Origin: Nitrospinota bacterium
GTDB taxonomy: Bacteria > Nitrospirota > Nitrospiria > Nitrospirales > UBA8639
DNA: 5,365 nt
Reading direction: 5' to 3'
Assembly (NCBI GenBank): GCA_022561525.1
Contig: JADFRB010000175.1
Coordinates: 1-5,365, forward strand
This document shows positions 1-5,223 of this stretch, in pieces; the first letter of the stretch is position 1; every line of letters begins with the position of its first letter. The notes below the pieces were generated by a model. That model did not search any database, was not told the origin of the DNA, and saw only the letters and a program-made list of their open reading frames with translations. The translations under genes and the position numbers were made by a program.

Positions 1-66
1 CTTTGCGAAAAACCCTGACCTATTCCCGAAACCCCAACGGAATAGCAGATTTCGTTTTTTGCCACG

Positions 67-738
67 ATGATCGCTTTGTCGGGTGCAACCCAAAATACCC
101 AACCTGGGCAGGATGGTCTTTTTCCCCTGGTTATCGGGCACATTGGTCGTTTAGTAGACATTAAAAATCCATTTTTGGCCCTAGACGCCCTGAGACTTCT
201 TGATTCCCAATCAACGGTGCCATTTCAACTCTGGATCGCTGGAGGGGGCCCTTTAGAGGTTTCGCTCAAACAAGCCGCTCAGAAAGAACAATTTTCTGGG
301 GGAGTAAGGTTTTTAGGCTGGCAACACGATATGGCCCAATTGTATTCTTCGCTAGACATCGTTATTCTTACCTCCCTCAATGAAGGCACCCCTGTAGTGT
401 TAATTGAGGCTATGGCCTCTGGGAAGCCCTTTATCGCTACCGAGGTGGGAGGGGTTCGAGATTTAATGGTTGGGGTTGGGCAACGTGTGTTGGGAAGAAT
501 GAACGGGCAGTTCACCGTATATGATAATGGCATTCTGGTGTCGTCCCAAGATGCTCATGGATTAGCCGATGCCTTGGAATTCTTGGCGTCTAACCCAAAA
601 AAAAGAACTGTCATGGGGAGAGCCGGGCGAGAGTTGGCCAAAGCCAAATTTACTAAAGAGCGGTTATTGAAGGACATTCGATCTCTGTATGGGGATTTGT
701 TAAAGAAAAATGGCTTTCAAGTTCAGGCCCATTCTTAA
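67..738 (+). CDS. GT4-family glycosyltransferase, C-terminal (nucleotide-sugar-binding) half; N-terminal part missing or frameshifted
   Basis: Probably transfers a sugar from a nucleotide donor to a growing polysaccharide at the cytoplasmic face of the membrane. The readable 223 residues are the donor-binding half of a GT-B fold: GHIGRLVDIKN at residues 24-34, an AGGGP glycine turn at 58-62, FLGW at 82-85, and the family signature SLNEGTP..LIEAMA at 103-117 with the paired glutamates E106 and E114. EVGGV (126-130) and NGILV (154-158) follow. The family is normally about 350-400 residues, so the acceptor-binding domain is absent. The ATG at 67 has no Shine-Dalgarno sequence and lies in the interdomain linker, so it is probably not a true start. 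This frame is closed upstream by TAG at 43-45 and TGA at 16-18, while the adjacent frame is open from base 2 to 70. A one-base loss in the T run at 55-60 would join them. Acceptor and sugar cannot be told. The family call is firm; whether the gene is intact is not. Confidence 0.85.
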   Translation: MIALSGATQNTQPGQDGLFPLVIGHIGRLVDIKNPFLALDALRLLDSQSTVPFQLWIAGGGPLEVSLKQAAQKEQFSGGVRFLGWQHDMAQLYSSLDIVILTSLNEGTPVVLIEAMASGKPFIATEVGGVRDLMVGVGQRVLGRMNGQFTVYDNGILVSSQDAHGLADALEFLASNPKKRTVMGRAGRELAKAKFTKERLLKDIRSLYGDLLKKNGFQVQAHS

Positions 739-798
739 ATTGGAAGCCAAAAAATATTAATTTGAAATCCTCGTCGATTTAATTGTTGGAAAAATATT

Positions 799-1776
799 AT
801 GAAGGCTCTTATTACAGGCGGTGCTGGTTTTATCGGTTCACATCTGGCGGACACCCTCCTTGCTCAGGGAGAAGAAGTCTTTATTCTTGATGACCTTTCC
901 ACTGGTAGCGTAGAAAATATTGAACATCTTCAACAACATCCTCGATTTCATTATTTTTTCGATACGATCATGAATCGATTTTTGTTGGCCGAGCTGATTG
1001 ATCGGGCTGATATTGTCTTTCACCTCGCTGCAGCGGTGGGCGTACGTTTAATTGTCGAAAGTCCCGTTCGAACGATTGAGACCAATGTGAAGGGAACGGA
1101 GCATGTGTTGGAGTATGCCGCCAAGAAGAAAAAAACAGTTGTTATCGCATCTTCCAGCGAAGTCTATGGGAAGGGTAGCCAAGTTCCGTTTCGGGAAGAA
1201 GATGACTTAGTATTAGGCCCCACCACTAAAGGCCGGTGGAGTTATGCCTGTTCCAAAGCACTCGATGAATTTTTGGCGTTGGCGTATTGGAAGGAAAAAG
1301 GTTGTCCAACCATCGTCGTTCGTTTTTTTAATACTGTAGGACCCAGACAGACCGGCGAATATGGAATGGTACTTCCACGATTCGTTTCTCAAGCCTTAAC
1401 CGGGAAACCTATTACGGTGTATGGAACTGGGCAGCAATCACGATGTTTTACTTGGGTGGGAGATCTTGTCCAAGCCGTCGTACAACTAGCTAAACATCCT
1501 CAGGCAGTGGGAGAAATTTTTAATATTGGAGGAACTGAGGAAATTAGTATTCGGGATCTGGCATTTCTGGTGAAAGATATCACGGGCTCGCGATCTGAAG
1601 TAACATTTATTCCCTATGAACAAGCTTATGAAGAAGGTTTTGAAGATATGCAACGGCGGGTTCCTTCCATTGAAAAAATACAAAACTTGATTGGGTATAA
1701 ACCATCCTTAGATGTGGTAGGAATTGTTTCGAGGGTGACAGAGTATTTCCAAAAGAAGGGTTCTGAAACGTGCTGA
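799..1776 (+). CDS. Extended SDR sugar-nucleotide enzyme, ArnA/UDP-glucuronate decarboxylase-like (NAD-dependent epimerase/dehydratase family)
   Basis: A cytosolic NAD-dependent enzyme that modifies a nucleotide sugar, 325 residues, the full length for the family. The Rossmann motif GGAGFIG is at 7-13, followed by the ribose-binding acidic turn DDLSTG (31-36) and HLAA (75-78). The catalytic set is S119, S120 and E121 in SSSEVYG, then Y149 and K153 in YACSK. RFFNTVGPRQ (175-184), QSRCFT (213-218) and RRVPSIEK (286-293) are substrate-side motifs. A glutamate before VYG, the RW-Y-SK context and an arginine near the RxPSI motif resemble the ArnA C-terminal domain and UDP-xylose synthases more than GalE. 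I therefore infer decarboxylation of UDP-glucuronate or a related 4-keto reaction, but a 4-epimerase remains possible. The ATG at 799 places the nucleotide-binding motif at the expected N-terminus; only a weak GGA at 788-790 precedes it. A 60-bp AT-rich gap separates it from the glycosyltransferase, and it overlaps the next gene by 7 bp. Confidence 0.9.
   Translation: MKALITGGAGFIGSHLADTLLAQGEEVFILDDLSTGSVENIEHLQQHPRFHYFFDTIMNRFLLAELIDRADIVFHLAAAVGVRLIVESPVRTIETNVKGTEHVLEYAAKKKKTVVIASSSEVYGKGSQVPFREEDDLVLGPTTKGRWSYACSKALDEFLALAYWKEKGCPTIVVRFFNTVGPRQTGEYGMVLPRFVSQALTGKPITVYGTGQQSRCFTWVGDLVQAVVQLAKHPQAVGEIFNIGGTEEISIRDLAFLVKDITGSRSEVTFIPYEQAYEEGFEDMQRRVPSIEKIQNLIGYKPSLDVVGIVSRVTEYFQKKGSETC
1755..1760 (+). 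promoter_or_regulatory. Ribosome binding site GAAGGG supporting the GTG start at 1770
   Basis: GAAGGG lies 9 bases upstream of the GTG at 1770, inside the last codons of the SDR gene. It supports a GTG start that overlaps the upstream TGA (1774-1776), an arrangement that suggests translational coupling of the two genes. Confidence 0.6.
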
Positions 1777-3563
1777 GTTCGGCATTTTTAGTACTGGCAG
1801 GTTCCTTGGCTCTGTCCTTTATTTTGACTGAAACCGTTCGAAGGTTTGCAGTTCGGTACGGGTATGTCGCCCTTCCTCAGAATGATCGATGGCATAAGAC
1901 TTCTACCGCACTCCTTGGCGGAGTGGCTATATTTTTAGCTTATCTTCTTCCTCTACTGTTTTTCGTCGGAGAGTATCCCTCACTTCAGCTCCTTCTTTTT
2001 GGGGCTTTTTTAATCTGTGGAATGGGATTGCTCGATGACTTTCTGCACTTTCAACCCTATACCAAATTGATTGGACAAATTGGGGTTGCCTGTATGTTTG
2101 TCGCAGGCGGGCAATTTCTCGGGTTGTTCGACTGGTCAATTCTTACCTTTGCATTGGCCTTGGTTTGGATTGTTGGAGTCACCAATGCGTTTAACCTCCT
2201 CGATAATATGGATGGTCTTTCCGCAGGAACGGCCTGCATTGCAGCTTTTTGTTTGATGTTCGCTGGGGTCAGTACGGGCAATCCCGTGGTCGTGTTGGCG
2301 TGTGCCAGTTTGGTCGGGGCCACTTTGGGATTTTTATGGTTTAACTTTTATCCCGCGAAGATATTCATGGGTGATTCCGGAAGCCTGTTCTTGGGGTTTA
2401 CCCTGTCCACATTGGCGGTGACTGGGCAGTGGGAAAATGTCACAAATGTCCTGTTTGCGATGTTAATCCCAGTATTAGTGTTAGCCGTTCCGATTTTTGA
2501 TACGGCCTTTGTGTCTTTTGTACGTTTTTTCAATGGTCGCCCCATTTCTCAGGGTGGACGGGACCATACCTCACATCGATTGGTAGCCTTTGGGCTTTCA
2601 GAACGGACGACAGTTCTACTTTTCTACACCATGAGTATGCTGTGTGGGGTTCTTGCCGTTGTGGGCTTAAAATATGATTGGTTGTATACCACCATTTCTG
2701 CAGTTCTTGTTGTCATTGCTCTGTTGTATTTCGGTATCTTCTTGAGCGGCCTTGTGGCCTACGGAAAAAAGGCTACACGCTTCGAAGGAAAATCCTCGAA
2801 TGTCATTCTCAATTTGTTTCTTATGGAAAAAAAACGAATTGGTGAAGTGACACTGGATTCCGTCCTTATAGGATTGTCTTTTACCGTGGCATTTCTCATT
2901 CGTTTTGATGGTCTTCCCTCCCCTTACGATCAAGTGGTTGTGCAGTCTCTTCCTCTTTTGATTCCGATCAAGTTAGGGATCTTTTTTTACTTTGGTCTGT
3001 ATCGTGGAATTTGGCAGTATGTGGGAATCAAAGATTTAATCAATATTATCAAAGCGGTGTCACTCAGTTCTCTGGTCAGTGTCGTGCTCATGACCATGGT
3101 GTTCCGGTTTGAAAATTATTCCCGTGCGGTATTTTTTATAGATTGGATGGTGTTGTTACTGGGGGTGTGCGGGGTGCGAGTGGCTATTCGGATGATTAAG
3201 GAATACCTGGGGTCCTGGGTTCGGCCCAAAGGGATACGGTTGTTGATCATGGGAGCCGGTGATGCTGGAGAGATTGCCTTACGGGAAATTCGCAATAATC
3301 CAACTATAAACTATGTGCCCATTGGATTTATTGATGATGATCGAGGTAAATCAGGGCGCGAAATTCATGGTATTCCGGTTATGGGGACGCGGATGGACCT
3401 CCCAAGTATTGTTCAAAAACATCAAGCAGAAGAAATCCTCATTGCCATTCCTTCAGCCAATAAGGGGATTTTGGCGGAAATTCTTCAAGATTGTAGAGAC
3501 ACTGGAATCCCGACTCAAATACTCTCTCGAACCCAAAAGCTCGCGTCTGCGGCCTCCGCCTGA
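1770..3563 (+). CDS. Fusion: WecA/MraY-type polyprenyl-phosphate sugar-1-phosphate transferase joined to FlaA1/CapD-like N-terminal membrane and Rossmann-like domains
   Basis: An inner-membrane protein of 597 residues with two parts. Residues 1 to about 330 are a complete WecA-like transferase, which moves a sugar-1-phosphate (commonly GlcNAc-1-P from UDP-GlcNAc) onto undecaprenyl phosphate to begin a glycan. It has many hydrophobic segments, the DD pair D89-D90 in GLLDDF, NAFNLLDNMDG (139-149), FMGDSGS (199-205), PIFD (241-244) and the cytoplasmic loop motif HTSHRL (266-271). Residues about 340-597 match the front half of FlaA1/CapD/WbpM-type 4,6-dehydratases. These show membrane helices around FGLYRGIWQYVG (408-419), then a Rossmann-like domain with GAGDAG (495-500), GFIDDD (519-524) and HGIPVMG (533-539). 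The dehydratase SDR domain that normally follows, with its own TGAGGSIG-type motif, is absent, and the protein ends in a short Ala/Ser-rich tail (591-597). The second part alone has no known catalytic role and may sense or bind a nucleotide; that is inference. The gene could be a natural fusion or a truncated longer protein. Confidence 0.88.
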   Translation: MLSSAFLVLAGSLALSFILTETVRRFAVRYGYVALPQNDRWHKTSTALLGGVAIFLAYLLPLLFFVGEYPSLQLLLFGAFLICGMGLLDDFLHFQPYTKLIGQIGVACMFVAGGQFLGLFDWSILTFALALVWIVGVTNAFNLLDNMDGLSAGTACIAAFCLMFAGVSTGNPVVVLACASLVGATLGFLWFNFYPAKIFMGDSGSLFLGFTLSTLAVTGQWENVTNVLFAMLIPVLVLAVPIFDTAFVSFVRFFNGRPISQGGRDHTSHRLVAFGLSERTTVLLFYTMSMLCGVLAVVGLKYDWLYTTISAVLVVIALLYFGIFLSGLVAYGKKATRFEGKSSNVILNLFLMEKKRIGEVTLDSVLIGLSFTVAFLIRFDGLPSPYDQVVVQSLPLLIPIKLGIFFYFGLYRGIWQYVGIKDLINIIKAVSLSSLVSVVLMTMVFRFENYSRAVFFIDWMVLLLGVCGVRVAIRMIKEYLGSWVRPKGIRLLIMGAGDAGEIALREIRNNPTINYVPIGFIDDDRGKSGREIHGIPVMGTRMDLPSIVQKHQAEEILIAIPSANKGILAEILQDCRDTGIPTQILSRTQKLASAASA

Positions 3564-3684
3564 CAATCTCCCTCTGTACGAAAAGTTTCCTGAAAAAAAT
3601 GCTCTTGACGATTGTTGTGAATTATATTCAATTTTTGAACGAGCTGCTTAGAAAATAACCTCTCCTCGTAGCTGCAGTATCTCA

Positions 3685-3727
3685 TGCTGCCTCCCCTGCC
3701 TGTCAGAGGGGCCATAAGATGGCAGCA
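3685..3727. repeat. Nested inverted repeat able to form a two-stem hairpin
   Basis: TGCTGCC at 3685-3691 pairs perfectly with GGCAGCA at 3721-3727, and inside it CCCCT at 3693-3697 pairs with AGGGG at 3707-3711. It lies about 120 bp past the stop of the fusion gene. It lacks a T run, so it is not a standard intrinsic terminator. It could be a structured RNA end, a small palindromic repeat or a binding site. Confidence 0.45.
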
Positions 3728-3746
3728 GCTATACACAAGGCGCCGG

Positions 3747-3941
3747 TCATTTCATCCTGCGTGGTGGCCCATCGCTGCGGGCACTGAGGAACTGGAATAA
3801 ATATAGGTTTTCAAAAATGTTAGCTAAATGGATAAAGACGGCTAGCATGCCCTTTTCGGCTATTTCTGCTCTTGATGCCTGTCCATGCAACTGTAAAATG
3901 TGAAGCGCTTCTTTCAGCAGGGCCTTTTTACTTGCGATTTT
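3747..3941 (-). pseudogene. Possible decayed minus-strand gene fragment, unrecognised
   Basis: Read on the minus strand, this frame is open for 64 codons between TGA at 3942-3944 and the stop at 3747-3749. The product is charged and helix-like, containing KKALLKEALHILQLHGQ followed by SRAEIAE and MLAVFIHLANIF. The only ATG (3846-3848) is late and has no convincing ribosome binding site. The HGQASRAEIAE stretch loosely recalls a winged-helix DNA-binding motif, but I do not recognise a family. It may be a remnant or chance. Confidence 0.22.
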
Positions 3942-4049
3942 TCATGCATTGTTCAACCCTATGCACTGTCCTGATTGGCATAAAAAGGTCTGGCTTGCCT
4001 TTATGGTCATTATGATCTGAAAGCCTAACAGGTTTTCCGTTATCCTAAT

Positions 4050-4190
4050 GGGCGCCTCTAAAAACCAGGCATTTTTTGTGAGGGCAAGGAAGCCGCGCGC
4101 GGAAAACCGGAGTGTATGGGCGAATACATGAGGATTTGAGCACGCGGCTGACGCCGCCATCACGGAAAAGGACGGTTTTTAGGGGTGCCC
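4050..4190. mobile_element. 141-bp centrosymmetric palindromic element with 17-bp terminal inverted repeats (MITE-like)
   Basis: GGGCGCCTCTAAAAACC at 4050-4066 is the inverted copy, with 2 mismatches in 17, of GGTTTTTAGGGGTGCCC at 4174-4190. The interior is also symmetric about 4120: GTGA (4078-4081) with TCAC (4160-4163), AGCCGCG (4091-4097) with CGCGGCT (4143-4149), and TGTAT (4113-4117) with ATACA (4124-4128) around the loop GGGCGA. The whole could fold into one long imperfect hairpin. It has no transposase. TAA flanks both sides if one extra base is allowed at each end, which could be a 3-bp target duplication, but this is weak. A non-autonomous transposon or an extragenic palindromic repeat family are the likeliest identities. 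Confidence 0.75.
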
Positions 4191-4203
4191 TTAAACATTA
4201 CCC

Positions 4204-4386
4204 CTCGCAAACTGGCAGGATCTAAGCTTTGAGCAACACGAGACGCTTGTCGCCTTTCGTGTTCGCTTCAGCGAGTTTCAGGAGCATCTGGGTAAAGCAA
4301 GGTGACCGATTGCTATCGAAGAAGAAGTTGACGCGCATTTATTCGCACCATTAAAGAGTTATGATCGCATGAAAAGCGCTTGCTTT
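4204..4386 (+). pseudogene. Remnant of a HepT-like / HEPN-type antitoxin-like gene
   Basis: One + frame reads LANWQDLSFEQHETLV, then AFRVRFSEFQEHLGKA, meets TGA at 4303-4305, and resumes in the same frame with PIAIEEEVDAHLFAPL, staying open to TGA at 4429-4431. The F-x-RF-x-x-FQ-x-x-LGKA pattern followed by AIEEE recalls small helical proteins of the HepT/nucleotidyltransferase-partner type, which are usually over 100 residues; that match is from memory. There is no ATG at its front, and the palindromic element ends 13 bases before the recognisable part, so the start may have been lost when the element inserted. Beyond about 4350 the resemblance fades and the frame runs into the next gene's leader. 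Confidence in the family is limited. Confidence 0.35.
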
Positions 4387-4389
4387 TTT
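4372..4389 (+). other. Small hairpin with T run in the leader of the toxin-antitoxin genes
   Basis: AAAAGC (4372-4377) pairs with GCTTTT (4382-4387) around the loop GCTT, and the T run extends to 4388. It sits just upstream of the ribosome binding site of the small gene at 4412. The stem is only 6 bp and mostly A-T, so it is a weak terminator at best. A role in reducing read-through into the module, or none, is equally possible. Confidence 0.2.
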
Positions 4390-4398
4390 GTCTTTGTT

Positions 4399-4404
4399 GA
4401 AGGG
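4399..4404 (+). promoter_or_regulatory. Ribosome binding site GAAGGG selecting the ATG at 4412
   Basis: GAAGGG is 7 bases upstream of ATG 4412, a good spacing. The alternative TTG at 4388 in the same frame would add 8 residues and place this site inside the gene, so ATG 4412 is preferred. Confidence 0.7.
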
Positions 4405-4411
4405 AAAAAAT

Positions 4412-4594
4412 ATGAATACCAAATCATTTGACTTGAATGACATTGCAAACGAACCTACAGACGAACAATTAAACGCCTTGATGAACGATGTAATCGTTGA
4501 AGTGCGCAAAAAGGCTGTTATCGCCCATGAACAACTCATGGAGATGCTGCGCAAGGAAATAAGGCGAGTTAATCAAGTGCAAGGAAAGCAATGA
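4412..4594 (+). CDS. Small putative antitoxin paired with the zeta-toxin-like kinase
   Basis: Encodes 60 residues, soluble, with an acidic first half (NDIANEPTDEQLNALMNDV, about residues 9-27) and a basic, helix-prone second half rich in K, R, E and L (28-60). There is no membrane segment and no recognisable DNA-binding motif. The start at ATG 4412 is fixed by GAAGGG 7 bases upstream. Its TGA at 4592-4594 overlaps the ATG of the kinase gene as ATGA, the usual order and coupling for antitoxin before toxin. I infer that it binds and blocks the kinase; the sequence does not show this directly. It is not the classical epsilon antitoxin as far as I can judge. It could instead be a small accessory subunit of the kinase. 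Confidence 0.7.
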   Translation: MNTKSFDLNDIANEPTDEQLNALMNDVIVEVRKKAVIAHEQLMEMLRKEIRRVNQVQGKQ

Positions 4595-5223
4595 ATGAAT
4601 ACCATAAACCTCGATTGATTATCGTGGCCGGTCCAAACGGGGCGGGTAAAACGTCGATTACCGAACAATTACTCAAACACGAGTGGATGACGGGGTGTGT
4701 CTATGTCAACCCAGACTTGATTGCGCGTGATCAATTTGGAGATTGGAATTCACCTTCTTTGGTGTTAAAAGCCGCACAACAAGCGGCTGAAATTCGTGAG
4801 GAATGCCTGTGCCAAAGCAAAAGCCTAGCTTTCGAAACAGTATTGTCCGCACCCGATAAGGTTGATTTCATCCGTCGTGCCAAGTTGGCAGGTTATTTCG
4901 TGAGATTATTTTTTGTAGGAACAGACGATCCCTCGATTAACGCCAAACGGGTTGCTATACGAGTCATGCAAGGCGGGCATGATGTGCCTATCGGTAAAAT
5001 CATCAGCCGTTATGCGAAATCGCTGGCAAATTGCTCTTTGACAGCCAAAATTGTCGACCGTGCCTATCTCTACGATAATTCCATCGAAGAGCAGCAAGCC
5101 CGTCTGTTACTTCGTGTCGTAAATGGTATGTTGGTTAAAACATACGGGGAGATCAATTCATGGGCGCAAGAAATATTGAATTTGTTGCCGATAGCGTTAA
5201 ATGATCTTGAGGGGCAAAAATGA
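4591..5223 (+). CDS. Zeta-toxin-like P-loop kinase (predicted ABC-type ATPase / zeta toxin family)
   Basis: A 210-residue soluble P-loop protein. Walker A GPNGAGKT is at 14-21, followed by VNPDLIA (39-45, with D42 in the position of the substrate-binding Asp), then FETVLS (81-86, E82), a lid with R120 and R124, GGHDVP (128-133), the RYAKSL block (140-145) and YDNS (161-164). This motif order is typical of the small zeta-toxin-like kinases. Studied zeta toxins phosphorylate UDP-N-acetyl sugars and so poison cell-wall synthesis; the substrate here is inferred only. The start is supported by AAGGA at 4581-4585, 5 bases upstream, and by the ATGA overlap with the small gene before it. Its own stop overlaps the next start (5220-5223), so the toxin sits inside a three-gene coupled unit with a glycan exporter ATPase. 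The length is normal for the short form and no key residue appears missing. A non-toxic nucleotide or sugar kinase is the alternative. Confidence 0.85.
   Translation: MNEYHKPRLIIVAGPNGAGKTSITEQLLKHEWMTGCVYVNPDLIARDQFGDWNSPSLVLKAAQQAAEIREECLCQSKSLAFETVLSAPDKVDFIRRAKLAGYFVRLFFVGTDDPSINAKRVAIRVMQGGHDVPIGKIISRYAKSLANCSLTAKIVDRAYLYDNSIEEQQARLLLRVVNGMLVKTYGEINSWAQEILNLLPIALNDLEGQK
5209..5214 (+). promoter_or_regulatory. Ribosome binding site GAGGGG for the ABC ATPase gene
   Basis: GAGGGG ends 5 bases before ATG 5220 and lies inside the last codons of the kinase gene. It supports the ATGA-overlapping start and independent or coupled initiation of the downstream gene. Confidence 0.6.

Larger units (their letters stand above)
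3564..4049. other. Gene-poor interval with remnant-like sequence
   Basis: No intact gene is visible on either strand in these 486 bases. No reading frame directly after the fusion gene's stop restores a FlaA1/CapD dehydratase domain. The interval holds a two-stem inverted repeat (3685-3727) and a minus-strand open stretch (3747-3941) that reads like decayed coding sequence. There is no clear GC-rich hairpin with a T tract to terminate the upstream operon. Confidence 0.5.

Noticed and set aside
3313..3651. 112-codon + strand open frame overlapping the end of the fusion gene
   Set aside because: It is in another frame of the Rossmann-like domain coding sequence and its product shows no family motif. 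Its extension past 3563 does not read as a dehydratase domain.
3515..3736. Minus-strand open frame with an internal ATG at 3685 preceded by GGGGAGG
   Set aside because: The ribosome-site-like sequence is part of the inverted repeat at 3685-3727, the product is unrecognised, and it overlaps the fusion gene antisense.
3902..3911. Perfect 10-bp palindrome GAAGCGCTTC
   Set aside because: It is short enough to be chance and lacks flanking symmetry or a second copy in the window.
3942..4163. 73-codon minus-strand open frame
   Set aside because: Its first half lies wholly in the palindromic element and it has no ribosome binding site; repeat families of this sort often yield spurious predicted proteins.
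4235..4263. AACACGA/TCGTGTT inverted repeat
   Set aside because: It lies in the HepT-like remnant and the 7-bp arms are explained as coding sequence or chance; there is no T tract.
4328..4356. Candidate promoter TTGACG - 17 bp - TTAAAG upstream of the antitoxin
   Set aside because: The -35 match is good, but the -10 matches only 3 of 6, and the better TATGAT at 4360-4365 is 26 bp away. It is not strong enough to annotate.
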